Assembly (NCBI GenBank): GCA_031549605.1
Contig: JAVBPM010000004.1
Coordinates: forward strand, 1-17,933
DNA length: 17,933 bases
DNA from: WRAI01 sp031549605
GTDB lineage: Bacteria > Bacillota > Clostridia > Oscillospirales > UBA929
Direction: 5' to 3'
Below are positions 1 through 6,795 of the stretch, piece after piece (position 1 is the stretch's first letter; each line of letters opens with the position of its first letter). The translations under genes were made by a program, and so were the position numbers. The notes beneath the pieces are model-generated. The model had not been told where the DNA came from. It saw nothing but the letters and a program-made list of their open reading frames with translations, and did no database searches.

Positions 1-256
1 CTGCCCCGGCGGCTGCATCAACGGCGGCGGCCAGCCGGTTCAGCCGTCCTCTGTCCGCAACTTCACCGAGCTGCGCGAGCTGCGCGCCAAGGCCATTTAC
101 GAGCAGGACAAGAACATGAAGCTGCGTAAGAGCCATGAAAACCCGCTGATTAAAGAGCTGTACAAGGAAATCGGCGAGCCGGGCAGCCACAATGCGCACA
201 AATGGCTGCACACCACCTACAAGGCGCGTCCCAAGTACCGCGAGGAAGTTAAATAG
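1..256 (+). CDS. [FeFe] hydrogenase, C-terminal fragment (5' part lies outside the window)
   Basis: The reading frame is open from the left edge (first complete codon at base 2) to TAG at 254-256, giving about 84 residues. It begins with CPGGCINGGGQP. This is the last H-cluster motif of [FeFe] hydrogenases, whose cysteines help hold the catalytic iron-sulfur centre. The rest matches the small-subunit (Fe_hyd_SSU) tail, with a basic helix (LRKSHENPLIKELY) and the ending SHNAHKWLHTTYKARPKY typical of the family. Enzymes of this family reversibly reduce protons to H2 in the cytoplasm of fermenting anaerobes. Electron-bifurcating NADH/ferredoxin types (HndD-like) and simple ferredoxin types share this tail, so the subtype cannot be decided here. 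A strong terminator follows 15 bp after the stop, so this is the last gene of its transcript. Identification of the family is confident. Confidence 0.93.
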   Translation, partial: CPGGCINGGGQPVQPSSVRNFTELRELRAKAIYEQDKNMKLRKSHENPLIKELYKEIGEPGSHNAHKWLHTTYKARPKYREEVK

Positions 257-271
257 ACCTGACCAAACAGC

Positions 272-302
272 AAACAGGGCGGCTTCGGCCGCCCTGTTTT
301 TT
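272..302 (+). terminator. Intrinsic terminator of the hydrogenase transcript
   Basis: A perfect 12-bp stem (272-283 with 288-299) closes on a stable C(UUCG)G tetraloop. The T-run TTTTTT overlaps the 3' arm and continues to 302. It lies 15 bp downstream of the hydrogenase stop codon. Confidence 0.95.
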
Positions 303-311
303 CACGATGAG

Positions 312-341
312 TTGTCACAATGCGACGCAATATGCTATGAT
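312..341 (+). promoter_or_regulatory. Sigma-A promoter of the DUF2207 gene
   Basis: The -35 TTGTCA (312-317) and -10 TATGAT (336-341) are 18 bp apart, and TGC precedes the -10 (extended -10). It lies just after the hydrogenase terminator and about 45 bp before the ATG at 387. The call rests on motif and position only. Confidence 0.65.
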
Positions 342-386
342 GGTACCACTACGCAACAGGACAATGAGGGAGTGACAGAGAGCGAC

Positions 387-2282
387 ATGAAGCGGACAGT
401 GAAACTACTGCTGGCCTGCGCGCTGCTGGGCGTGCTGCTAACCACGGCGGCCGGTGCGAGCAGCGATTATGTGGTGACCAGCTACCATATGGACATTGTC
501 GTGGGTCAGGACAATGTCTGCCACATCTCGGAGACCATTGTCGTTGATTTTTCGGGGTACAAGCACGGCATTTACCGTAAAATCCCGCTGGAGGGCACGA
601 TGTTCGACCGCTATGGCACGCAAAAATCGTATCGTGCCAAGGTGAGCAACGTGATGGTCAACGCCAACTCGACGGCCTACAACGAGGGCGACTACCGCGT
701 GATTAAGATTGGTGACCCCAACAAGACCGTGACCGGCTCGCACGCCTACCGCATCCAGTACGACTACAATCTGGGCGAGGAGGTCAATACCGGCTTTGAC
801 GAGCTGTATTTTAATCTGATTGGCAGCCAGTGGGACACGACAATCGCCGGGTTTTCCTTCACCGTGACCATGCCCAAGGAGTTTGACGCGGCGCAGCTGG
901 CCTTTTTTGCCGGCGATGTGCGGACAACCGGTGACGAAAAGCTTGAGTACGGCGTCGACGGCCTTGTGATTTCAGGCCGCTATGCGGACGTACTGGAACC
1001 GGGGCAAGCCATTTCCCTGCAACTGCGGCTGCCGGAGGGCTATTTCGTTGGCGCCGGCTTTTTGTACAGCAAGTGGGTCGATTTTCTGTTTATCATTCCA
1101 ACACTGGGGCTGCTGCTTTCGCTGCTGCTCTGGTTGTGCCGCCGCTGGGTCCGCGAGGACAGAAATACGGTGGCCGTCAACATGATGCGCGACTTCAACA
1201 GCCTTGAGGTTGGTTTTTTGAACAAGGGCCATGTCGACAGCGACGATATCATGTCGTTGGTGCTCTATCTGGAGAGCCGGGGCTATCTGGAAATTGTTGA
1301 AGATGCCACTGCCTATCATGGGGAAATAAAAGTTGTCAAGCTGCGCGACTACGACGGAACCGACCAAGGCGAGCGGCAGGTTTTTGACGGTTTGTTTGGG
1401 CCTCGTCCGTTTGCCAAGCTGACGGACACGACCAACGAGGTGCCGATTCAGGAGCTCAGGGAACGCCTCTCTTCGGCCAGTCTGGCGATTGCACTTGTTG
1501 TCAATTCGCGCGCCAGCCGCAAGCGGATATTCAAGCACATTGTAGCGCCCAAGCCGCTGATCATACTGCTGCTGTTGATGGCCTCGGTTGTCGCCACAAC
1601 GGTAATACCCACCTATGAGTACGACGGGCCCGGCTCGCTATGGGATATGGCCAAGCTGTCACTGGGGTTGATGCCCTTTGTGGCTATTGCTTTTTCCAAG
1701 TTGATTCCGCTCCTGCCGCGGTTGGGCTTTGGTCTGATGGCTGCCGCGTTGGGCATTGGGCTCGGCAGCAACATGCCGATTAAGGACGCCATAATAAACG
1801 ACGAGCGGCTGCGGCTGGGCGTGCTGGTCGGTGTCGGGTGCATTGTCGGCATGGGCATTTGCCTGAAGTTTATTCCCAAGCGGACGGCGTTTGGCAACAT
1901 GATGTATCGCCGTGTTAAGGCGCTCAAGTCCTATCTTAAAACCGAGAGTGTCCAGCGGGTTGGTGAGCGCGTGTCGCGTGACCCGACCTATGCCAATCAA
2001 CTGCTGCCCTACGCCTATGTGCTGGGACTGGCTGACGGGTGGCTGGAGAGGATGGAAACGCAGTTTTCCGTGCCGCACTTGCCGATGCTGGGTGGCGAGT
2101 GGCGGCGAGCCAATCGCTACCGCACGATGAGCAGTATCCGACGGGCGCAGGAGCGTTATAACAGTGCGCAGCACCGCGGCTCGCCCCGTAGCTGGAGCAG
2201 CGGGGGTTCCTCGGGTGGCTGGTCATCAGGCGGCGGCTCCTCGGGCGGCGGTCATGGCGGTGGCGGCGGCGGCTCCTGGTAA
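387..2282 (+). CDS. DUF2207 (YciQ-like) membrane protein with Gly/Ser-rich tail
   Basis: A 631-residue protein. The chosen ATG gives a clear signal peptide (MKRTVKLLLACALLGVLL...AGA). The frame is open far upstream, but that part overlaps the hydrogenase gene and the terminator. An in-frame GTG at 372 is a possible alternative start, and GAGGGAG at 366-372 is the nearest Shine-Dalgarno to the ATG. After the signal comes an extracytoplasmic beta-rich DUF2207 domain (about 25-225, with SDYVVTSYHMDIVV and ISETIVVDF). A membrane helix follows at about 229-253, then a cytoplasmic segment, then four more hydrophobic helices between about 385 and 499. The C-terminus from about 610 is almost pure Gly/Ser with a final SW, as in many DUF2207 (COG4907) proteins. 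The biochemical function of the family is unknown. It appears to be a single-gene unit with its own promoter and terminator. Confidence 0.88.
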   Translation: MKRTVKLLLACALLGVLLTTAAGASSDYVVTSYHMDIVVGQDNVCHISETIVVDFSGYKHGIYRKIPLEGTMFDRYGTQKSYRAKVSNVMVNANSTAYNEGDYRVIKIGDPNKTVTGSHAYRIQYDYNLGEEVNTGFDELYFNLIGSQWDTTIAGFSFTVTMPKEFDAAQLAFFAGDVRTTGDEKLEYGVDGLVISGRYADVLEPGQAISLQLRLPEGYFVGAGFLYSKWVDFLFIIPTLGLLLSLLLWLCRRWVREDRNTVAVNMMRDFNSLEVGFLNKGHVDSDDIMSLVLYLESRGYLEIVEDATAYHGEIKVVKLRDYDGTDQGERQVFDGLFGPRPFAKLTDTTNEVPIQELRERLSSASLAIALVVNSRASRKRIFKHIVAPKPLIILLLLMASVVATTVIPTYEYDGPGSLWDMAKLSLGLMPFVAIAFSKLIPLLPRLGFGLMAAALGIGLGSNMPIKDAIINDERLRLGVLVGVGCIVGMGICLKFIPKRTAFGNMMYRRVKALKSYLKTESVQRVGERVSRDPTYANQLLPYAYVLGLADGWLERMETQFSVPHLPMLGGEWRRANRYRTMSSIRRAQERYNSAQHRGSPRSWSSGGSSGGWSSGGGSSGGGHGGGGGGSW

Positions 2283-2287
2283 GGAAA

Positions 2288-2333
2288 AAACAGCCTCTCG
2301 CTGTCTTTGACGACAAGGAGAGGCTGTTTATTT

Positions 2334-2334
<1 letters not shown>
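2288..2334. terminator. Bidirectional terminator between the DUF2207 gene and tRNA-Gly
   Basis: Twelve base pairs (2288-2299 with 2318-2329) enclose a loop that can itself pair weakly. The plus strand continues with TTTATTTT for the DUF2207 gene. The minus strand reads into TTTTTT after the stem, directly behind the 3' end of the tRNA. It probably serves both converging transcripts. Confidence 0.85.
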
Positions 2335-2407
<73 letters not shown>

Positions 2408-2418
2408 GCAACGCCGTT

Positions 2419-2447
2419 ATCATAGCATAACAGACGACAAAACGCAA
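2419..2447 (-). promoter_or_regulatory. Promoter of tRNA-Gly
   Basis: On the minus strand, -35 TTGCGT (2442-2447) and -10 TATGAT (2419-2424) are separated by 17 bp. The -10 ends 11 bp before the mature tRNA 5' end, leaving a very short leader. Confidence 0.75.
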
Positions 2448-2498
2448 GCCCTGTTACGCGGCGGCGCGCCGGCGCTACAAAGATACGGAGGATACGTT

Positions 2499-2951
2499 AT
2501 GGCAAAGGTTGAGCTGACCGTGATGGTGATGATACAGGACGCTGACGGCCGCGTGCTGGTGCAGGACCGCGTGAAAAGCTGGACCGGCCTGAGTTTTCCC
2601 GGCGGACATGTCGAGTCAAGTGAGAGCTTTGCCGCCGCCGCCGCGCGTGAGGTTGAGGAGGAGACGGGCCTATCCGTCACCAACTTGCGCCACTGCGGCG
2701 TCGTCCATTGGCTCAATACGACAACGGACGACCGCTATCTGGCTTTTCTGTACAAGACTGCCAGCTATTCCGGCATGCTGACGACCGACTGCGACGAGGG
2801 TCGGCACTGCTGGATGGACATTGAAACATTGCGACAGCAGCCGTCGACCAACGGCTTTGATCGCTATCTGCCGCTGTTTCTCGACGACAGCATCAGCGAG
2901 GGCTTTGCGCCGTGGCAGGCGGGTCAGCCCTTTGAGGTCACCTATTTATAA
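2499..2951 (+). CDS. Nudix hydrolase (MutT/8-oxo-dGTP diphosphatase-like)
   Basis: A 150-residue soluble protein whose start is fixed by GGAGG at 2487-2491, 7 bp before the ATG. It carries a complete Nudix box: G36, then E42, then R50-E51-V52-E53-E54-E55-T56-G57-L58. This box binds the divalent metal and hydrolyses a nucleoside diphosphate linked to another group. The N-terminus (KVELTVMVMIQDADGRVLVQDR) and FPGGHVE fit the MutT-like 8-oxo-dGTP diphosphatase group, but substrate cannot be read from the box alone. No clear promoter is seen in the 90 bp between the tRNA promoter and the gene. The gene ends tail-to-tail with the next gene, sharing the palindrome TTATAA, with no terminator between them. 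Confidence 0.93.
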   Translation: MAKVELTVMVMIQDADGRVLVQDRVKSWTGLSFPGGHVESSESFAAAAAREVEEETGLSVTNLRHCGVVHWLNTTTDDRYLAFLYKTASYSGMLTTDCDEGRHCWMDIETLRQQPSTNGFDRYLPLFLDDSISEGFAPWQAGQPFEVTYL

Positions 2952-3587
2952 CGCGACAATCACCAGCTGTGCCAGCAGTGTCTCCTGCCCTTGCAGCGCC
3001 ACCTCGCCGCTTTGAATGGCAAAGCGCAGCCGACTGCTGTAGGCCAGTGGTACGACAAAATCAAGCGTGTGCGTGCCACAGCCGGCCAGCGCCAGCGGCG
3101 GTGAAAGCAGCACGTCGTTGAGCACCGGCGAAATAGTGGGCAGGCCGCTGCACGGCGTTGCTTGCAGGTGCAACGTGATGCGCGCCGTCATGGCGCGGCG
3201 CACGTTGATTTGCGCGCCGCCGTCACTCAGCGACAGACCGCGCTGCGCCAGCACGTGGTCAAAAATCAGGCTCTGCCCGTCAACCAGCCATTGGCAGCTT
3301 GTGGCAGCGTAGTTGGCAAACAGCACCGGCGTTTGTGCGCACTGGCAGCAGCAGTCGCTGTCGCGCAGCACATCGCTCAATACATAAGTGTTCATCGGCT
3401 CGTCGGCGTCGGGCAGCGGCGGCGGTAGCGGACTGACGGTCGCCGGCACACTTGCCAGCGCCCCGAGCGGCAGCAGATTGTCGTTTGTCGTTGCTGTGGC
3501 ATTAGGACCGGCGGCAAGCAGCGCCGCAGCTGCGGTTAGTGCGCCGCTGTTGACGGCGCGTTGGTTGCGTCTATGTTGACATCCCAT
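2946..3587 (-). CDS. Unrecognised protein with a Cys cluster and beta-rich C-terminal half
   Basis: A 213-residue protein starting at an ATG preceded by GAGAGGG with a 6-bp gap, a good ribosome site. The first 65 residues are Ala/Pro-rich (ALTAAAALLAAGP, PLPPPLPDADEP) and not a convincing signal peptide. A cysteine cluster follows (DSDCCCQCAQ, about 78-87). Residues from about 95 to the end are predicted by eye to be alternating beta strands ending in LLAQLVIVAL. That layout faintly recalls the jelly-roll C-terminal domains of BclA-type spore-surface proteins, a weak inference. A weak promoter-like pair (TTGCAC-17-CATAAC) lies at 3621-3649, just past the pheS terminator. An internal ATG at about residue 65 (MNTYVLSDV) is an alternative start. 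No function is assigned. Confidence 0.72.
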   Translation of the reverse strand: MGCQHRRNQRAVNSGALTAAAALLAAGPNATATTNDNLLPLGALASVPATVSPLPPPLPDADEPMNTYVLSDVLRDSDCCCQCAQTPVLFANYAATSCQWLVDGQSLIFDHVLAQRGLSLSDGGAQINVRRAMTARITLHLQATPCSGLPTISPVLNDVLLSPPLALAGCGTHTLDFVVPLAYSSRLRFAIQSGEVALQGQETLLAQLVIVAL

Positions 3588-3647
3588 GAGTATCCCTCTC
3601 CCGCCTTAGTTTCATGCCATGTTATGCCGGCGGCGTGCGGGAGGTGC

Positions 3648-3683
3648 AAAAAACAGGGCGAATTCGCAATGAATTTGCCCTGT
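3648..3683 (-). terminator. Intrinsic terminator directly after pheS
   Basis: On the minus strand, ACAGGGC pairs with GCCCTGT (3677-3683 with 3653-3659). The stem extends through a G-T pair and four A-T pairs, and a T-run follows (complement of 3648-3653). It begins 14 bp past the pheS stop codon, so the pheS transcript is closed off here. Confidence 0.92.
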
Positions 3684-3697
3684 CGGTGGTTTTTTTT

Positions 3698-4747
3698 TTA
3701 GAATTGCATTAAAAAGCGCTGGTCGGGGTCGAACAGCAGGCGAATATCCTCAATGCCAAAACGACCCAGTGTCAGGCGTTCCAAGCCGATGCCAAAGGCA
3801 TAGCCGCTGTAGACCTCGGGGTCGATGCCGCAGCCGCGCAGTACGTTGGGGTGCACCATGCCCGAGCCCAGCAGCTCAATCCAGCCCTCGTTTTTGCAGA
3901 CGCGGCAGCCGGTGCCGCCGCACATATAGCACGAGATGTCAACCTCGGCCGACGGCTCGGTATAGGGAAAGTTATGCGGCCGGAAGCGCGTTTTGGTCTC
4001 GGCGCCGAAGATGGCCTTCATCAGTGTGTCCAGCGTGCCCTTGAGATCGGCCATGGTCACGCCCTTGTCGACGACCAGACCCTCGATTTGCGTAAAATTG
4101 GGGCTGTGGGTGGCGTCTATCTCGTCCTTGCGGAAAACGCGACCGGGGCTGATAATGCGAATGGGCGGCTGCTGCGTTTCCATCGTGCGGATTTGCACCG
4201 ACGACGTCTGGCTACGCAGCATAACCGACGGCAGACCCGTCGCCGCCTCAACGGGCGCATCCTTGATATAAAAGGTGTCTTGAATGTCGCGCGCGGGGTG
4301 TGTGGTCGGCGTGTTGAGCGCGTCGAAAACGTAGCGCGTCAGCTCGACCTGCGGGCCTTCGGCCACCGAAAAGCCCATGCCCAAAAAGATGTCGACGACC
4401 TCGTCCAGCACAATGGACATCGGGTGCTTGTGACCCAAGACGGGCAGTCGACCGGGCAAAGTGACATCGAGTTTTTCGCGCGTTAGCTGCTGGGCCAGCG
4501 CGCCGCTTTGCAGCTGTTGAGCGCGGTCGGCAATGGCCTGCTCTATCGTCTCGCGCCAGTTGTTGGCCACCTGACCCACCAGCGGACGCTCCTCGGCCGA
4601 CAGGCTGCCCATGGCGCGCAGCACGGCGGTAAGCTCACCTTTTGTGCCCAGCACGCGCACACGCAGCGCCTCCAGCGCTTCGGACGATTGGCACTCGGCA
4701 ATTTGCGCGACGGCCGCCTCGCCCAGCGCCATAATTTGTTCTCTCAT
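3698..4747 (-). CDS. pheS: Phenylalanine-tRNA ligase alpha subunit
   Basis: A 349-residue class II aminoacyl-tRNA synthetase alpha chain. With PheT it forms the alpha2-beta2 enzyme that charges tRNA-Phe. The ATG at 4747 is chosen because AGGGGGG lies about 10 bp upstream, the protein then begins as the family does (MREQIMAL), and the -10 box lies downstream of the longer possible start. An N-terminal coiled-coil arm (about 1-85, including LGTKGELTAVLRAM) is followed by the catalytic core: PGRLPVLGHKHPM, motif 2 (GRVFRKDEIDATHSPNFTQ) and motif 3 (GIGLERLTLGRFGI). A CYMCGGTGCRVC insertion looks like the zinc-binding knuckle found in some bacterial PheS. Length is normal. Unusually, no pheT follows: a terminator and an unrelated gene lie downstream instead. 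Confidence 0.97.
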   Translation of the reverse strand: MREQIMALGEAAVAQIAECQSSEALEALRVRVLGTKGELTAVLRAMGSLSAEERPLVGQVANNWRETIEQAIADRAQQLQSGALAQQLTREKLDVTLPGRLPVLGHKHPMSIVLDEVVDIFLGMGFSVAEGPQVELTRYVFDALNTPTTHPARDIQDTFYIKDAPVEAATGLPSVMLRSQTSSVQIRTMETQQPPIRIISPGRVFRKDEIDATHSPNFTQIEGLVVDKGVTMADLKGTLDTLMKAIFGAETKTRFRPHNFPYTEPSAEVDISCYMCGGTGCRVCKNEGWIELLGSGMVHPNVLRGCGIDPEVYSGYAFGIGLERLTLGRFGIEDIRLLFDPDQRFLMQF

Positions 4748-4775
4748 GTGGGACACCCCCCTGAACTGTTCCGTT

Positions 4776-4804
4776 ATTATAACACAAGCAGTCAGCCTCG
4801 GCAA
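4776..4804 (-). promoter_or_regulatory. Promoter of pheS
   Basis: On the minus strand, -35 TTGCCG (4799-4804) and a perfect -10 TATAAT (4776-4781) are 17 bp apart, with TG one base ahead of the -10. The leader to the pheS ATG would be only about 22 nt, too short for a T-box. Confidence 0.85.
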
Positions 4805-4811
4805 GTTGCCG
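4799..4811. repeat. 13-bp palindrome covering the pheS -35 box
   Basis: CGGCAAGTTGCCG is two perfect 6-bp arms around one central base. One arm is the pheS -35 hexamer itself. This is the geometry of a repressor operator, but no regulator is identified and chance cannot be excluded. Confidence 0.35.
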
Positions 4812-4857
4812 ATTTGCTGGCAAAAAAGATTATTTTTCATAACCGGTCAACTGCATC

Positions 4858-4886
4858 TTTACAGGATTTGTCGAGTTTTGTATAAT
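4858..4886 (+). promoter_or_regulatory. Promoter of the uracil permease gene
   Basis: -35 TTTACA (4858-4863) and perfect -10 TATAAT (4881-4886) are 17 bp apart. The inferred start of transcription, near 4893, leaves a leader of about 33 nt, so no PyrR-type attenuator fits in it. Confidence 0.85.
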
Positions 4887-4925
4887 TGAGAGAACCACAA
4901 TTTACAAAAGAGGGAGCGAGCGACT

Positions 4926-6290
4926 GTGAGAGAAATGATCCAAGTCAACGAACGGCCACCCATCGCCAAAGCCATCCCGCTCAGTATCCAGCACACCTTT
5001 GCCATGTTTGGCGCCTCTGTTTTGGTGCCGCTATTGTTTGGTATTGATGCCGGTATCGTCTTGTTGATGAACGGCTTCGGTACCTTTTTATTTATCTTCC
5101 TGACGCAGGGCAAGGCGCCGGCCTACCTCGGCTCCAGCTTTGCCTATCTGGCACCTGCCGGGGTTGTCATGACCACCGCCGGTATGACCTTCCGCCACGC
5201 GCAGGCCGGATTTGTCATTTCGGGATTGGCGTTCTGCTTGATTGCGTTAATCATCAAGCTGTGTGGCACCAAGTGGATTGATGTGGTGCTGCCGCCGGCC
5301 GCTATGGGACCGGTTGTTGCCTTGATTGGTATGGAGTTGGCCACCACCGCCGCCGGCAACAGCGGCCTGATGAAGGGCGTTTACCTCAATGGCGCTGTCA
5401 TTACCGCCTATGACGCCAAGAGCGCCGCTGTGTTTTTTGTCACGCTACTGACCGCCGTGCTCGGCTCGGTGCTGTTCCGCAAGTTCCTCGGCGTCATTCC
5501 CATTCTCATCTCCATCGTTGTCGGCTACGTCATGGCGATGATTATGGGCTTGGTCGACTTTGCGCCGGTCACCGCCGCCGCCTGGTTTAAGCTGCCCAAC
5601 TTCCAGACGCCCATCTTTGATTTCAAGGCCATTATGATTATCTTCCCGGCCACACTCGTTGTCATCAGTGAGCACATTGGCCACCAAATGGTCACCAGCA
5701 AGGTCATAGGACGCGACTTGGTCAAAGACCCCGGCCTACACCGCTCGATGCTGGGCGACGGTCTGTCCAGCGCCATCAGCGGCTTTGTCGGATCGGTGCC
5801 CACTACGACCTACGGTGAAAACATCGGCGTCATGGCCATCACGCGCGTGTACAGCGTGTGGGTCATCGGCGGCGCGGCTGTTGTCAGCATCTGCATGGCC
5901 TTTATCGGCAAGCTGTCGGCGCTGATTGCCACCATTCCCGGCCCGGTTATGAGCGGTGTCAGTTTCCTGCTGTTCGGCATGATTGCCGCCTCGGGTATCC
6001 GCCTGATGGTCGACGCTAAGGTCGACTTCAGCCGCAGCCGCAACCTGGTGCTGACTGCGGTGGTGCTGATTACCGGTCTGTCGCAGGTGTCCATCCCGCT
6101 CGGCGACGTGCCGCTCAAAGGCATGGCGCTGGCAACCGTTGTCGGTATCATACTCAGCCTCGCCTTTTGGATTTTTGATAAGCTGGGCTGGACCAACGAC
6201 AGCGAGCGGACGGCCGACGAGGCCGACGGCGCCAATCTGTCGACAAGCGGCGCAAAGCTACCGGTGGCCGATACCGACGGCGATGCGTAA
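4926..6290 (+). CDS. uraA: Uracil permease (NCS2 family, UraA/PyrP type)
   Basis: A 454-residue polytopic membrane protein that imports uracil with protons. The GTG at 4926 is preferred because AGGGAG (4911-4916) sits about 9 bp ahead; ATG at 4935 is the alternative. The family start region is present (IPLSIQHTFAMFGASVLVP, then GKAPAYLGSSFAYLAP). The substrate-site glutamates known from E. coli UraA are kept: SEHIGH, with Glu249 and His253, and TTTYGENIGVMAITR, with Glu298. These favour uracil over xanthine as substrate. About 14 membrane segments are expected for the fold. The C-terminal 35 residues are acidic and soluble. The gene has its own promoter, divergent from pheS, and its own terminator, so it is monocistronic. 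No pyrimidine-synthesis genes adjoin it. Confidence 0.93.
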   Translation: MREMIQVNERPPIAKAIPLSIQHTFAMFGASVLVPLLFGIDAGIVLLMNGFGTFLFIFLTQGKAPAYLGSSFAYLAPAGVVMTTAGMTFRHAQAGFVISGLAFCLIALIIKLCGTKWIDVVLPPAAMGPVVALIGMELATTAAGNSGLMKGVYLNGAVITAYDAKSAAVFFVTLLTAVLGSVLFRKFLGVIPILISIVVGYVMAMIMGLVDFAPVTAAAWFKLPNFQTPIFDFKAIMIIFPATLVVISEHIGHQMVTSKVIGRDLVKDPGLHRSMLGDGLSSAISGFVGSVPTTTYGENIGVMAITRVYSVWVIGGAAVVSICMAFIGKLSALIATIPGPVMSGVSFLLFGMIAASGIRLMVDAKVDFSRSRNLVLTAVVLITGLSQVSIPLGDVPLKGMALATVVGIILSLAFWIFDKLGWTNDSERTADEADGANLSTSGAKLPVADTDGDA

Positions 6291-6310
6291 GTAGAGAATT
6301 AAGCAAATCG

Positions 6311-6345
6311 GGGCGGGCTTTGTGCTATACAAAGCCTGCCCTTTA
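6311..6345 (+). terminator. Terminator of the uracil permease gene
   Basis: A 13-bp stem (6311-6323 with 6329-6341, one G-T pair) closes on a 5-nt loop and is followed by a short TTTA run. The hairpin also lies just beyond the stop of the facing minus-strand gene, but there the T-run is poor. Confidence 0.82.
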
Positions 6346-6354
6346 TGCTATACT

Positions 6355-6711
6355 TTACGACAAGTCGCCCACCCGCTGGACGTGGCGGCCGTGGTTGCTC
6401 AGCAGCGCCGATTGCGCCTTGGACAGTGCCGCCTGTGGCACGTCGAGATGCAGCACCACTTCGACATTGCCCGTATCGCGGTACAGTCGCTCGGCCTCGC
6501 GGTCGGGCGCCTGATTGACCATCAGTCCCAAACCGAACTGGTAGCCGGCGACATGCAGCGCCGATGGCGCGGGCCGAAAGGCCTCGGCGTATACGCTGCG
6601 CAGCGACGGCGCGATGTGTGCGGCGCGGAGGGCAATGCCACTGCGGCGGAGATTGGACAGCGCCAGCTCGGCACTGTCGGTCGAGTCAAACAAAGCGGTT
6701 AATTTGGCCAT
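6355..6711 (-). CDS. Small unrecognised protein, possibly YflT-like general stress fold
   Basis: A 118-residue soluble protein. The start is supported by GAGGTGA about 8 bp upstream of the ATG. The opening MAKLTALFDSTDSAELALSNLRRSGI reads as a beta strand, then a helix with a glycine turn. The end (VEVVLHLDVPQAALSKAQSALLSNHG) reads as a strand, then a helix, then a turn. This two-unit alpha/beta layout resembles the flavin-less YflT/general-stress and ferredoxin-like small domains, but no signature residue confirms it, so function is unknown. It is divergent from the hydratase gene across only 84 bp, and no convincing promoter was found for either gene there. Confidence 0.75.
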   Translation of the reverse strand: MAKLTALFDSTDSAELALSNLRRSGIALRAAHIAPSLRSVYAEAFRPAPSALHVAGYQFGLGLMVNQAPDREAERLYRDTGNVEVVLHLDVPQAALSKAQSALLSNHGRHVQRVGDLS

Positions 6712-6795
6712 ACTATGGTCACCTCACTCTTCTTCAGCATTTCCAATCGAAGCGGCGATACACCGTGAAATATTTAGCAGAAAGCAGGCGTTGAC

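Noticed and set aside
192..386. Long upstream extension of the DUF2207 reading frame
   Set aside because: It overlaps the hydrogenase coding end, the terminator and the promoter. The signal peptide begins at 387.
2160..2282. GGC/GGT-rich tandem repeat as a separate repeat element
   Set aside because: It simply encodes the Gly/Ser tail normal for DUF2207 proteins.
4748..4925. T-box or PyrR attenuator in the pheS/uracil permease divergent region
   Set aside because: Both promoters have consensus boxes close to the starts, leaving leaders of about 22 and 33 nt. No T-box sequence or antiterminator/terminator pair is present.
6712..6795. Promoters in the gap between the small minus-strand gene and the hydratase
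   Set aside because: Only poor matches could be placed with acceptable spacing, so none is called.
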